DNA from: Natronoarchaeum rubrum
GTDB lineage: Archaea; Halobacteriota; Halobacteria; Halobacteriales; Natronoarchaeaceae
NCBI RefSeq assembly: GCF_024494695.1
Contig: NZ_JANHDP010000001.1
Span: forward strand, 310,001 to 374,000
DNA length: 64,000 nucleotides
Direction of reading: 5' to 3'
Part shown: piece after piece, positions 41,192-50,743 of the stretch
Layout of the letters: every line of letters starts with the position of its first letter
How positions within the stretch are numbered: position 1 is the first letter of the stretch
The notes under the pieces: generated by a model
The model's input: only the letters and a program-made list of their open reading frames with translations
Database searches by the model: none
Told to the model about the DNA's origin: nothing
Program-made: the position numbers and the translations under genes

Positions 41192-42478
41192 ATGAGCGAC
41201 GACGAACCAGGATTCTACACGCAGAGCGTCCACGCGGGACAGGAACCGGACGCGGCCACCGGATCGCGAGCGCCGCCGATCTACCAGACGACGTCGTACG
41301 TGTTCGACGACGCCGAGCACGCCGCGTCGCTGTTCGCCCTCGAAGAGAAGGGCAACATCTACAGCCGCATCATGAACCCGACGAACGCGATGCTCGAAAG
41401 CCGGCTCGCCGAGCTTGAGGGCGGCGTCGGCGCCATCGCGACGTCGAGCGGGATGGCGGCGCTGGACCTCGCGACCTTTACGCTCGCCTCGGCGGGCGAC
41501 AACATCGTAACGGCGTCCTCGCTGTACGGCGGCACGTACACCTACTTCACCCACACCGCGCCGCGGCGGAACGTCGAGACGCGCTTCGTCGACACGCTGG
41601 ACTACGAGGCCTACGAGGAGGCGATCGACGAGGACACCGCCTACGTCCACCTCGAAACGATCGGCAACCCGGCGCTCGTGACGCCCGACATCGAGCGCGT
41701 CGCCGAGATCGCCCACGACAACGGCGCGCCGCTGTTCGTCGACAACACGTTCGCGACGCCGTATCTCTGCAACCCGCTGGAGCACGGCGCCGACCTCGTC
41801 TGGCACTCCACGACGAAGTGGATCCACGGCAGCGGCTCGACGGTCGGCGGCGTCCTGATCGACGGCGGCTCGTTCCCCTGGGAGGAGGGCGACTACTCGG
41901 AGATCGCCGAGGACAACCCGGCCTACCACGGGCTGAACTTCCGCGAGACGTTCGGCGAGGCCGCCTTCGCCTTCACCGCTCGCGCCCGGTCGATGCGCGA
42001 CCTGGGCAACCAGCAGGCGCCGTTCGACGCCTGGGTCACCCTGCAGAAGCTGGAGACGCTGCCCCTGCGCGTCCAGCGCCACTCCGACAACGCCCAGATC
42101 GTCGCGGAGCACCTCGACGACCACCCGGAGGTCGAGTGGGTCACCTACCCCGGTCTGGAGGACCACGAGACCCACGACACCGCCTCGGAGTACTTCGACG
42201 GCGGCTACGGCGGCATGATCACCTTCGGCCTCTCGGACGGCGAGGAGGCCGGCCGCGAGCTTTCGGAGTCGACCGAACTCGCCAGCCTGCTGGCGAACGT
42301 CGGCGACGCCAAGACGCTGATCATCCACCCCGCGAGCACCACCCACCAGCAGCTCACCGAGGAAGAACAGATGGCCAGCGGCGTCACGCCGGATCTCGTT
42401 CGCCTGTCGGTCGGCCTCGAAGATCCCGAGGACATCGTCGCCGACCTGGATCAGGCAATCGAGCAAGCGACCGAGTGA
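41192..42478 (+). CDS. metY: O-acetylhomoserine sulfhydrylase / Cys-Met PLP enzyme
   Basis: A 428-residue PLP enzyme of the Cys/Met-metabolism class. PPIYQTTSYVF, the YSRIMNPTN substrate region, SSGMAALDLA, and the Schiff-base K209 (WHSTTKWIHGSG) are visible. The 428-residue length with the insert after the PLP site (SFPWEEGDYSEIAEDNPAYHGLNF) is typical of O-acetylhomoserine sulfhydrylase rather than 380-residue cystathionine enzymes. It makes homocysteine from O-acetylhomoserine and sulfide. metX is not adjacent. Confidence 0.92.
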   Translation: MSDDEPGFYTQSVHAGQEPDAATGSRAPPIYQTTSYVFDDAEHAASLFALEEKGNIYSRIMNPTNAMLESRLAELEGGVGAIATSSGMAALDLATFTLASAGDNIVTASSLYGGTYTYFTHTAPRRNVETRFVDTLDYEAYEEAIDEDTAYVHLETIGNPALVTPDIERVAEIAHDNGAPLFVDNTFATPYLCNPLEHGADLVWHSTTKWIHGSGSTVGGVLIDGGSFPWEEGDYSEIAEDNPAYHGLNFRETFGEAAFAFTARARSMRDLGNQQAPFDAWVTLQKLETLPLRVQRHSDNAQIVAEHLDDHPEVEWVTYPGLEDHETHDTASEYFDGGYGGMITFGLSDGEEAGRELSESTELASLLANVGDAKTLIIHPASTTHQQLTEEEQMASGVTPDLVRLSVGLEDPEDIVADLDQAIEQATE

Positions 42479-42615
42479 GCGGCTGATCCCCGCAGACGGC
42501 CGCACAGCCCCCATTTTGTCGGTTCTCGACGGCGAGCGCCGGCCGTCGACCGCACACCGCTACGGCGACGGCACCGGCGCGAGTTTTATCCGCTCTTGGG
42601 GCGACTACTATCTAT

Positions 42616-45600
42616 ATGAGCGAGGGTGGGGGGTTCGCCGGATCGGCTTCGCCGGGGAACTCGAACGACGTGGTGAGAATGGAGCGCTATCGGACGCTCG
42701 TCGACGCGGTCGACGACGGGCTCGTCCAGTTCGACGCCGATGCGCGGATCGTCGACGCGAACGACGCGGTCGTCGACGCGGTGGGCCAGGATCGCAGCGA
42801 TCTCGTGGGCGAGCACGCCGCGGCGATCCTCGGCGACGACGTCCCGCGCGCCGTCGAGACGGTCGCGGAGCTTCGCGACGACGAGAGCGAGGCGGCGACG
42901 CTGGAGTTGCTGCCGAGCGCGCCCGTCGCGGACGCCGGCTTCGACGAACTCCGGATCGCGCTCGTCGAGGAGGACGGCGAATTCCGCGGGAGCGTCGGCG
43001 TCCTCCGCGCCGAGTCGGAGACCGTCGACGAGAGCCAACTGCAGGAGAGCGAACAGCGCTTTCGCTCGCTGGTCGACGCCGTCGAGGAGTACGCCATCTT
43101 CATGCTCGATCCCGACGGCCGGGTCGTCACCTGGAACGAAGGCGCAGAGCGAATCAAAGGGTACGCCCAGGACGAGATCGTGGGGCGGCACTTCTCGACG
43201 TTCTACACCGACGAGGACCGCGAAGCGGGCGTCCCGGCCGCGAACCTCGACGCCGCGATGGCAGAGGGCTGGGTCGAGGACGAGGGCTGGCGCGTGTGCG
43301 CCGACGGGTCGCGATTCTGGGCGAACGTCACGATCACGGCGGTCCGGGACGACGACGGCACGCTCCAGGGGTTCGCGAAGGTGACCCGCGACATGACCGA
43401 GCGCCGCGAACGCGAGCGCGATCTGCGCCGCGAGCGCGACCTCAACGAGAAGCTGCTCCGAACCGCACCGGTCGCGATCGCCGTGTACGACAGCGACGGA
43501 GAGGCGGTGCTGTCGAACCGGCGAACACGCGACGTGCTCGGCCTGCCCGAGTCGGGCGATGTCGGCGATCTCCACGACGCTGACCAGTGGGACGTCTACG
43601 ACACCGAGGGGGAGCCGATCTCGGCCGACGAACTTCCGGCCGCGCGAGTGCTCGAGAGCGGCGAGCCCGTCGCGGACGAGGAGATAGCCATCGACCGGCC
43701 GGACGGCGAGCGACGGTGGTTCCGCATCAACGCCGTCCCGCTGCTCGACGCCGAGGAGGAGTCGGTCGATCGGGTCGTCGTCGCGGGCGAGGACGTGACC
43801 GAACTCAAGCGCCGCGAGCGCCAGCTCCGCCGGCAGCGTGACGAACTCGAGTCCGAACTCGGCGAGGTGTTCGGCCGCGTCTCCGACGCGTTCTTCGCGC
43901 TCGACGAGGAGTTCCGGTTCACCCACATCAACGAGCAAGCGCACCAGCTGATCAACCCGGAGGATTGGGAGTTGGTCGGCGAGTACGTCTGGGATCAGTT
44001 CCCGGAAGCCACTGAACGGCTGTTCAAACCCCATTACGAGCGCGCGATGGAGAATCAGGAGACCGTGTCGTTCGAGGAGTACTACCCCGAGCCGCTCGAC
44101 GCCTGGTTCGAGGTCCGTGCGTACCCCTCGGAGACGGGGTTGTCGGTGTACTTCCGCGACGTTACCGAGCGCAAGGAGCGCGAGCGGGAACTCGAGGAGT
44201 CCGAGCGCCGGTACCGGACGCTCGCAGAGCACTTCCCCGACGGCGTCGTGACGCTGTTCGATCACGACTTGGAGTACACCCTGGCGGCGGGCCAGGGGTT
44301 CGATCGAATCCCAGTCGACCCCGAGGATCTCGAGGGCAATTCGTTTCGGGACGCCTGGGACGACGAGACCGCTGACACCCTCGAACCCGCATTCCAGTCC
44401 GCACTGGACGGCGAGGAGAGTTCCGTCGAACTCGAGTACGCCGACCGAGAGTGGATCTTTCAGGCGGTGCCGATCACCGACGAGCGCGGCGACGTGTTCG
44501 CCGGGATGACGATGGCGATCGACGTCACCGAGCGGAAAGAACAGGAGCGCGCCCTCGAACAGTACAGCGAGTACCTCGACGACGTGATCGACGGGATCGA
44601 CGACCTGTTCTACGTACTCGACCCCGACGGCACGCTACGGCGCTGGAACGAGAGCGTCGCCGACGTGACGGGGTATTCTCTCCCCGAAATCGCGTCGATG
44701 GACGCGCTCGACTTCTTCGAGGAGGACGCCGAGAAGATTGCGACCGCGGTCGCGGACGGTTTCGAGGAGGGAAGCGTCCTCGTCGAAGCCGATCTCGTGA
44801 CGAGCGACGGTGAACGGATCCCCTACGAGTTCTCGGCGACGACGGTCGAGAACCCCGCGGGCGACACCGTCCTCGCCGGGATCGGGCGAGACGTCTCCGA
44901 GCAGAAGGCCAGGGAGCGCGAGTTGACCAAGTACGAGACGATCGTCGAGACGATCGAGGACGGGATCTACGTGAAAGACGAGGACGGCTACTTCACGATG
45001 GTCAACGACGCGTACGCCGAGATGACGGGCTACGACCCCGCGGAACTCGTCGGCGCACACGCGTCCCTGGTAGTCGACGAAGCGACGATCGAGGACTCGC
45101 GGGAGATGGTGTCGGCGGCCGCGACCGGGGACGACGACGAGCCGACGATGGAGGCGTCGCTCCGGACGAAAGGCGGCGGCGAGATTCCCGCGGAGGGGAC
45201 GTTCGCGACGATCGAAACCGACGAGAGACACGAGGAAGTCGGTGTCGTCCGCGACGTTACGGAACGGAAGGAACGCCGGCGAAAGCTAGAGAAGTCCAAC
45301 GAGCGCCTCGAACAGTTCGCGTACGCGGCCTCCCACGACCTCCAGGAGCCCCTGCGGATGGTGTCGAGCTACCTGTCGCTGGTCGAACGGCGGTACGCCG
45401 ACGAACTCGACGAGGACGGCCGCGAGTTCATCGAGTTCGCGGTCGACGGCGCCGAGCGAATGCGCGAGATGATCGACGCCCTGCTGGAGTACTCTCGCGT
45501 CGAGACGCGGGGAGATCCGTTCGAGCAGGTCGATCTGGAGATCGTCTACGAGGACGCGATCCAGGATCTGGAGGTGATGATCGCCGAGAGCGACGCCGAG

Positions 45601-45981
45601 ATACGGGCCGATCCGCTCCCCGAGGTGTACGGCGACAGCGGCCAGCTCCGGCAGGTGTTCCAGAACCTCCTGAGCAACGCCATCGAGTACAGCGAGGACG
45701 GACCGCCCAAGGTTCACGTCGACGCCGAACGAGACGGCGAGGAGTGGGTCATCTCGGTCGGCGACGAGGGCATCGGCATCGATCCCGAGCACGTCGATCG
45801 GGTGTTCGAGGTGTTCAACCGGCTCCACACGCGGGAGGAACACGACGGCACCGGGATCGGACTGGCGCTCTGTCGGCGGATCGTCGAGCGCCACGGCGGC
45901 GATATCTGGGTCGAGTCGACGCCCGGCGAGGGATCGACGTTTTACTTTAGCGTGCCCGCTCGAGAGGACACCGATGATTGA
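42616..45981 (+). CDS. Multi-PAS sensor histidine kinase
   Basis: A 1121-residue soluble kinase. About seven PAS units, most ending in the VTERxERE-type linker, lie between residues 22 and 890, then HisKA with the phosphorylatable H907 (YAASHDLQEPLRM) and an HATPase_c with NLLSNAIEYS, DEGIGIDPEH and GTGIGLALCRRIV. The DLQEP signature is that of the phytochrome-like/bacteriophytochrome kinase group. There are no membrane segments. A TATA-like ttttatcc (42583-42590) gives a leaderless start. It overlaps the receiver gene by eight bases. Confidence 0.95.
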   Translation: MSEGGGFAGSASPGNSNDVVRMERYRTLVDAVDDGLVQFDADARIVDANDAVVDAVGQDRSDLVGEHAAAILGDDVPRAVETVAELRDDESEAATLELLPSAPVADAGFDELRIALVEEDGEFRGSVGVLRAESETVDESQLQESEQRFRSLVDAVEEYAIFMLDPDGRVVTWNEGAERIKGYAQDEIVGRHFSTFYTDEDREAGVPAANLDAAMAEGWVEDEGWRVCADGSRFWANVTITAVRDDDGTLQGFAKVTRDMTERRERERDLRRERDLNEKLLRTAPVAIAVYDSDGEAVLSNRRTRDVLGLPESGDVGDLHDADQWDVYDTEGEPISADELPAARVLESGEPVADEEIAIDRPDGERRWFRINAVPLLDAEEESVDRVVVAGEDVTELKRRERQLRRQRDELESELGEVFGRVSDAFFALDEEFRFTHINEQAHQLINPEDWELVGEYVWDQFPEATERLFKPHYERAMENQETVSFEEYYPEPLDAWFEVRAYPSETGLSVYFRDVTERKERERELEESERRYRTLAEHFPDGVVTLFDHDLEYTLAAGQGFDRIPVDPEDLEGNSFRDAWDDETADTLEPAFQSALDGEESSVELEYADREWIFQAVPITDERGDVFAGMTMAIDVTERKEQERALEQYSEYLDDVIDGIDDLFYVLDPDGTLRRWNESVADVTGYSLPEIASMDALDFFEEDAEKIATAVADGFEEGSVLVEADLVTSDGERIPYEFSATTVENPAGDTVLAGIGRDVSEQKARERELTKYETIVETIEDGIYVKDEDGYFTMVNDAYAEMTGYDPAELVGAHASLVVDEATIEDSREMVSAAATGDDDEPTMEASLRTKGGGEIPAEGTFATIETDERHEEVGVVRDVTERKERRRKLEKSNERLEQFAYAASHDLQEPLRMVSSYLSLVERRYADELDEDGREFIEFAVDGAERMREMIDALLEYSRVETRGDPFEQVDLEIVYEDAIQDLEVMIAESDAEIRADPLPEVYGDSGQLRQVFQNLLSNAIEYSEDGPPKVHVDAERDGEEWVISVGDEGIGIDPEHVDRVFEVFNRLHTREEHDGTGIGLALCRRIVERHGGDIWVESTPGEGSTFYFSVPAREDTDD

Positions 45982-46456
45982 GCACAGGTCGGCCGAATCG
46001 ATCGACGTCCTGCTGGTCGAGGACAACCCGGGAGACGTGCGCCTCACCGAGGAGGCGTTCGCGGAGGCGAAGATCAACAACGATCTCCACGTCGTCCGCG
46101 ACGGCGAGTCGGCGCTCGATTTCGTCTATCAGCGCGGCGAGTACGATTCGGCGCCGACGCCGGACCTCGTGTTGCTGGATCTGAATCTTCCGAAGATCGA
46201 CGGGACGGACGTGCTCGAAGAAATCAAGACCGACGAGATCCTCAAGCACATCCCGGTGGTCGTGCTGACCAGCTCGTCGGCGACCGACGACATCGTTCGG
46301 AGTTACGAGCGCCACTCGAACGCGTATCTCACCAAGCCCGTCGATCCCGACGAGTTCGTCGATCTGGTGCAGTCCTTCGAGGAGTTCTGGTTCACGCTCG
46401 TCAAGCTGCCGCCGGAACCGGACGTCGAGCCGACGCGGAACGCGGGGGAAGAATGA
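45974..46456 (+). CDS. Single-domain response regulator (Rcp1-like)
   Basis: A 160-residue receiver. The acidic pocket is VEDNPGD (16-21), the phospho-acceptor is D69 in LVLLDLNLPKIDG, T/S switch is VVVLTSSS and the Lys is in AYLTKPVDPDEF. The extended beta5/alpha5 end (FWFTLVKLP) is typical of Rcp-type receivers paired with PAS kinases. It overlaps both the upstream kinase and the downstream regulator, so one phosphorelay operon is likely. There is no output domain, so it may pass phosphate onward. Confidence 0.94.
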   Translation: MIEHRSAESIDVLLVEDNPGDVRLTEEAFAEAKINNDLHVVRDGESALDFVYQRGEYDSAPTPDLVLLDLNLPKIDGTDVLEEIKTDEILKHIPVVVLTSSSATDDIVRSYERHSNAYLTKPVDPDEFVDLVQSFEEFWFTLVKLPPEPDVEPTRNAGEE

Positions 46457-48141
46457 CGGACGCGTCACCGCTGAACGTGCTTCTCGTCGAGGATAACCCG
46501 GGCGACGCCCGATATATCGAGGAAATTCTGAACGACGCTCGCGAGCTGTCCGACCGGGAGCTCAATCCCGGCGGCGAGATACTCGGCCAACAGCAACTCG
46601 GCGATCGGGGTGACGAGCTGGAGCTGATCCACGAGAGCCGCCTCGCCGACGGTCTCGAACGACTCGACGAGCAGCGCCGTGATGTCGTTCTGCTGGATCT
46701 CGATCTGCCCGACAGCCAGGGGCTGGAAACCCTAGAGCGGGTCGTCGACCGGACCGAGACGGTCCCGATCGTCGTCCTCACCGGGTTACGCGACCGAGAG
46801 GTCGGTCTGGAGGCGCTGCGGCGCGGCGCCGAGGAGTATCTCGTGAAAGACGAGATCAACTCCGACCTGCTGGTCCGCTCGGTGTACCACGCGATCGAGC
46901 GCAAGGCCCGCGAACGACAGCTCGAACGCCACCGCGAACAGCTCGCCGCGCTGAACCAGCTCAACGGCGTCGTCAGGAAGATCACCGACGCCGTGATCGA
47001 TCAGTCGACGCGCGAGGAGATCGAGCGCACCGTCTGCGAGGCGCTGGCCGACTCGGCGTCCTACGAGTTCGCGTGGGTCGGCGAGCTAGACGCCGCGACC
47101 GACGAGTTCGAGCTACGCGCCGAGGCCGGCGTCGAAGGGTATCTCGACGACATCACGATCACGGCCGACGAGGACGATCCGCAGGGTCGAGGCCCGACGG
47201 GTCGGGCGTTCCGATCCCGCGAGATTCAGGTCACCCGCAACGTCGCGGAGGACTACGAGTACGAACCGTGGCGCGAGTACGTCAAAGAGCGCGGCGCCCG
47301 TTCGTCGGCGGCGATTCCGATCGTCCACGAAGGGACGATCTACGGCGTCCTGAACGTGTACGCGGATCGGCCCGACGCCTTCGCCGACCGGGAGCGTCAG
47401 GTGATCGGCCAGCTCGGCGAGATCGTCGGGCACGCCATCGCGGCCGTCGAGCGCAAGCGCGCGCTGCTGAGCGACGAGGTCATTGAGGCCAACTTCCGCG
47501 TCGAGGACGTGTTCGCCGAGTTCGACGTCGAGGAGCGCACGGACGACGAGATCCGCCTCGAACAGGTCGTCCCGGCGGGCGGCGACGAGTACCTCGCCTA
47601 CGGATCGACGCCGGCGGGCAACGACGACGCGCTGAAGGCGCTCGTCGACGCGCTCCCGGCCTGGGAGTCGATCCGGATCCTCGACGACGATCTGGGACGG
47701 CTCCGCTTCGAGATCCGGTTCGGCGAGCCGTCGGTGCAGGCCGCCGTCGCGACCCACGGCGGCTACGTCGAGGCGGCGACGATCGAGGGCGGTGACTTCC
47801 ACCTCGCGGTGCAGCTCCCGCAAGGCGCCGACGTGCGCCAGATCGTCGAAGTGGTCCAGGAGAGCTACCCGACGGCCGAGCTGCGCGCCCAGCGTCAGGT
47901 GACCCGCGACGACGCAGGGACGAACAGGATGCTGTCGGCGTTCCACGAGGATCTGACGGATCGCCAGCGCACCGTCGTCAAGACGGCGTACTACGCCGGG
48001 TACTTCGAGTGGCCCCGCGACAGTTCGGGCGAGGAGATCGCCGAGTCGCTCGACATCGCGCCGGCGACGTTCTCACAGCACCTTCGGACCGCCGAGAACC
48101 GCATCTTCGGCGCCCTGTTTCAGGACCCCGACGAGGAGTAG
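46453..48141 (+). CDS. REC-GAF bat-type HTH regulator
   Basis: A 562-residue protein. An N-terminal receiver (VEDNPGDARYIEEIL, with DVVLLDLDLPD as the phospho-Asp strand), a GAF domain (about 165-320; SASYEFAWVGELDAATDEFELRAEAG), a bacterio-opsin activator-type domain, and a C-terminal HTH_10 (LTDRQRTVVKTAYYAGYFEWPRDSSGEEIAESLDIAPATFSQHLRTAE). It is the likely DNA-binding output of the upstream kinase and receiver; its ATG overlaps their stop (ATGA). Targets are not known. Confidence 0.93.
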   Translation: MTDASPLNVLLVEDNPGDARYIEEILNDARELSDRELNPGGEILGQQQLGDRGDELELIHESRLADGLERLDEQRRDVVLLDLDLPDSQGLETLERVVDRTETVPIVVLTGLRDREVGLEALRRGAEEYLVKDEINSDLLVRSVYHAIERKARERQLERHREQLAALNQLNGVVRKITDAVIDQSTREEIERTVCEALADSASYEFAWVGELDAATDEFELRAEAGVEGYLDDITITADEDDPQGRGPTGRAFRSREIQVTRNVAEDYEYEPWREYVKERGARSSAAIPIVHEGTIYGVLNVYADRPDAFADRERQVIGQLGEIVGHAIAAVERKRALLSDEVIEANFRVEDVFAEFDVEERTDDEIRLEQVVPAGGDEYLAYGSTPAGNDDALKALVDALPAWESIRILDDDLGRLRFEIRFGEPSVQAAVATHGGYVEAATIEGGDFHLAVQLPQGADVRQIVEVVQESYPTAELRAQRQVTRDDAGTNRMLSAFHEDLTDRQRTVVKTAYYAGYFEWPRDSSGEEIAESLDIAPATFSQHLRTAENRIFGALFQDPDEE

Positions 48142-48270
48142 GTCTCGCCGGGTGCGACGCCGATCGACCTCGATTTCTCGAATCTTTCGTCACCGATGCT
48201 TCAGAATATATAGCAAATACTATTTACCGTTGGTTTGATTTCGAGACGAACTCCGAAGAGGAGAACTATC

Positions 48271-48978
48271 ATGAGTGTAATCATCGACAACCTCGAGACG
48301 ACGTTGCGACAGACGATCCTGACCGGTATCGACCTCCTGCCCCAGCTGATCGGGGCGGCGATCATTCTCGGGCTGGTGGCGTACGTCAGCCCGAAACTGG
48401 CCGAGAAGGCGACCGACGCGATCGCCCGCCTGGGAATCTTCGGGCAGCTAGAACGGACGCCGCTGGGGGCCACCGGCGGGGACGGGCCGGGCGACTTGCG
48501 CGAGGGGACCGAGGCGGTCCTCGAACTCTACGGCTACGTCGTCGGCGGCGCGATCGCGGTCACGATTCTTCGCATCGGGCTGATCAGTCGACTGGCCTCG
48601 GACCTCCTGTTTTACGCCACGTTCGTCGTGGTCGGCCTCGGCCTGCTCGCGCTGGCGTCGATCGTCGCCTCCGCGGTCGGGGACCGCGCCGCCCGGTGGG
48701 AGCCCGTCGAGGGCACGGCCGCCGAACCCGCCGTGGGTGGCCTCGTGCAGGCCGCGCTGTACCTCGTGGCCGGCGTGATCGTGCTCGACCTGCTCGGACT
48801 CCACACGGGGATCGTCCTCGTCGTCGTCAGGGCCGCGACGCTGGGCATCGCGCTCGCGTTCGCGCTGGCGATCGGGATCAGCGTCGGGCTGGCGAGCAAG
48901 GACCACGTCGCCGAGTACGTCGACGGCGTGCTGGGCGACGGCGAAACGGCCCGCGCCACGACATCGGACGACGACTAA
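48271..48978 (+). CDS. Membrane protein with conserved TM-helix repeats (MscS-relative)
   Basis: A 235-residue protein with five hydrophobic segments (about 22-40, 75-95, 105-130, 160-180 and 185-205). The closing GIALAFALAIGISVGLASKDHVAEYVDGV resembles the pore helix and GxxxxDxxxxxV turn of MscS relatives, but the soluble beta domain is missing. An SD-like gagaggag precedes the ATG (48255-48263) and an AT-rich aatatata (48205-48212) lies upstream. Confidence 0.78.
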   Translation: MSVIIDNLETTLRQTILTGIDLLPQLIGAAIILGLVAYVSPKLAEKATDAIARLGIFGQLERTPLGATGGDGPGDLREGTEAVLELYGYVVGGAIAVTILRIGLISRLASDLLFYATFVVVGLGLLALASIVASAVGDRAARWEPVEGTAAEPAVGGLVQAALYLVAGVIVLDLLGLHTGIVLVVVRAATLGIALAFALAIGISVGLASKDHVAEYVDGVLGDGETARATTSDDD

Positions 48979-49030
48979 CGGCGTCGATCGCCGAAACGAA
49001 ACCGACCGATTTCTCGTATTTTTGACGGTG

Positions 49031-49330
49031 CTACTCGCGGGGGGCCAGCACCAGCAGCGCCTCGCTGTCGTCCACGGCTTTCGGCGAGACGTACTGATCG
49101 CCGTCGAACCGCGCGACGTCGCCCGGCGCGAGCTCGTGCGTTTCCTCGCCCAGCGTCACGTCGACGGCGCCCGACAGCAGGTGAAAGACGATCTGCCGGT
49201 CGGGGTGCTGGTGGGGTGCGATCTCCTCGCCGGCGTCCAGCGAGAGTCGGATCGTCTGGGGCTCCTCGCCGGGGAACAGCTCGGCGTGCGGTTCGCCGTC
49301 GAGATCGTCGAGCGACTGGAGCGAGACCAT
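49031..49330 (-). CDS. Small cupin-domain protein
   Basis: A 99-residue single cupin barrel. Motif 1 is LDAGEEIAPHQHPDRQIVFHLLSGAVDVTLGEE, with HxH and a later His as metal ligands, and motif 2 is LAPGDVARFDGDQYVSPKA; the usual second-motif His is not evident. Such proteins bind small metabolites or metals. The start overlaps the stop of the DUF2249 gene (TAATG), so the two are coupled. Confidence 0.87.
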   Translation of the reverse strand: MVSLQSLDDLDGEPHAELFPGEEPQTIRLSLDAGEEIAPHQHPDRQIVFHLLSGAVDVTLGEETHELAPGDVARFDGDQYVSPKAVDDSEALLVLAPRE

Positions 49331-49557
49331 TATTTTTTGGGGAACGTCGCAACGAACTCCTCGGGCGCGCGCTGCTCGACCTCGTAGTTCTCGGCGTCGA
49401 ACGCGTCGATCTCGGCCTGCATCTCGTAGAACAGCGGCTTGGGCTCGTGGTCGTTGACGATCGTGAGCGTCTCGCCGCTCTCCAGGTCGTGGAAGGCCTC
49501 GTGGATCTTGTCGTGGCGCTGTACCGGCGGAATCTCTCGGGCGTCGATCGTCGTCAT
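49330..49557 (-). CDS. DUF2249 protein coupled to the cupin
   Basis: A 75-residue TusA-fold protein: IDAREIPPVQRHDKIHEAFHDLESGETLTIVNDHEPKPLFYEMQAE. The pair LDAR/PPxxRH and ND.EPKPLFYEM fits DUF2249 and differs from the one at 39372 by its His after the first motif (QRHDKI). Stop and start with the cupin overlap by one base. Halobacterial DUF2249-cupin pairs are suspected in nitrosative or heme-related metabolism; no proof is in the sequence. Confidence 0.85.
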   Translation of the reverse strand: MTTIDAREIPPVQRHDKIHEAFHDLESGETLTIVNDHEPKPLFYEMQAEIDAFDAENYEVEQRAPEEFVATFPKK

Positions 49558-49702
49558 GCACTCGACGGTTGGTTCGATGCCGCCCTCGGGCTTCCCCCGA
49601 ACGTGTTCGGCAACGCATCTGCGGGTCGACGCGCCGCCGGACGCCGCCGATCGGTCCGGTCATACCGGTGGGCTTTTGCCGGCAGCGGTGCGCTCTCTCG
49701 GT

Positions 49703-50677
49703 ATGAGTGACGACGAGGACCGCCTCACCTACTCGGAGGCGGGCGTCGACATCGAGGAGAGCGAGGCGGCGACGGCGGCGCTGCTAGACGCCGTGGGCAA
49801 CGTCGTCGACACGGAGTACGCCGGCCTGTTAGACATCGGCGACCGATTCTTGGGACTGGCGACCGACGGCGTCGGGACGAAGCTGCTGGTCGCCGAGGCG
49901 CTGGGCGACTACTCGACGGTCGGCATCGACTGCATGGCGATGAACGCGAACGACCTCGTCGCCGCGGGCGTCGAGCCGGTCGCCTTTGTCGACTATCTCG
50001 CCGTCGACGAGCCCAGCGAGGAGTTCGCCGAGCAGGTCGGCGACGGCCTCGCGGCGGGCGCCGAGGAGGCCGGCCTCGCGCTGCTGGGCGGCGAGACGGC
50101 CGTGATGCCCGACGTGATCGACGGGCTGGATCTGGCGGGCACCTGCGCCGGACTGGCGCCCAAGGACGCTACGTTCGACGGCGACGCAGAGCCGGGCGAC
50201 GCGCTCGTCGGCTTCCCCTCCAGCGGCATCCACTCGAACGGGCTGACGCTTGCCCGCGAGGCCGTCACCCGCGAGCACGAGTACGACGACCCGTTCCCGC
50301 CGAACCCCGATCGGACGATCGGCGAGGAACTGCTGGAGCCGACGCGACTCTACACCGACCTGCTCGGCCCGATGCGCGAGCACGGCGTCCGCGCCGCGGC
50401 CCACGTCACCGGCGGCGGCTGGACCAACCTCGAACGGCTGGGCGAGCACCGCTACGAGATCACCGATCCGCTGCCCGCTCAGGACGTCTTCGGGTTCGTC
50501 CAGCGGGAGGGCAACGTCACCGACGAGGAGATGCACCGCACGTTCAACATGGGCACCGGGTTCGTCGCCGCGCTCGACGCCGAAGACGCCGACGCGCTGG
50601 CGGACGCCACGGACGGGCGGGTCATCGGTGAAGTGCAGGAAGGTGACGGCGTCGCGATCCGCGGGCTGGAGCTGTAA
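49703..50677 (+). CDS. purM: Phosphoribosylformylglycinamidine cyclo-ligase (AIR synthase)
   Basis: A 324-residue enzyme of purine synthesis that closes the imidazole ring of AIR using ATP. LTYSEAGVDIEESEAA begins the AIRS fold; LATDGVGTKLLVAEAL is the ATP/phosphate loop, IDCMAMNANDLVAAGVEPVAFVDYLAV is the metal helix, and ALLGGETAVMPDV, HSNGLTLAR and HVTGGGWTNL are later landmarks. Length matches family. purF lies 7.5 kb away on the same strand, so the pathway genes are dispersed. Confidence 0.95.
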   Translation: MSDDEDRLTYSEAGVDIEESEAATAALLDAVGNVVDTEYAGLLDIGDRFLGLATDGVGTKLLVAEALGDYSTVGIDCMAMNANDLVAAGVEPVAFVDYLAVDEPSEEFAEQVGDGLAAGAEEAGLALLGGETAVMPDVIDGLDLAGTCAGLAPKDATFDGDAEPGDALVGFPSSGIHSNGLTLAREAVTREHEYDDPFPPNPDRTIGEELLEPTRLYTDLLGPMREHGVRAAAHVTGGGWTNLERLGEHRYEITDPLPAQDVFGFVQREGNVTDEEMHRTFNMGTGFVAALDAEDADALADATDGRVIGEVQEGDGVAIRGLEL

Positions 50678-50713
50678 ACGCGGTTCGGCGTCGCGATTTT
50701 TCGACCGTTTACA
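50673..50713 (+). terminator. Possible terminator after purM
   Basis: TGTAAACG (overlapping the purM stop) and CGTTTACA (50706-50713) form a perfect 8-bp inverted repeat, with a T5 run (50697-50701) just before the second arm. A further GC-rich inverted repeat follows at about 50715-50737. Confidence 0.4.
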
Positions 50714-50743
50714 CCGCGGGCGTAGCTCCGCGCCCGACCGGAC

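Noticed and set aside
42586..44265. 559-codon minus-strand frame within the multi-PAS kinase
   Set aside because: The sense strand has repeated PAS motifs; the antisense product is only a GC-driven open frame.
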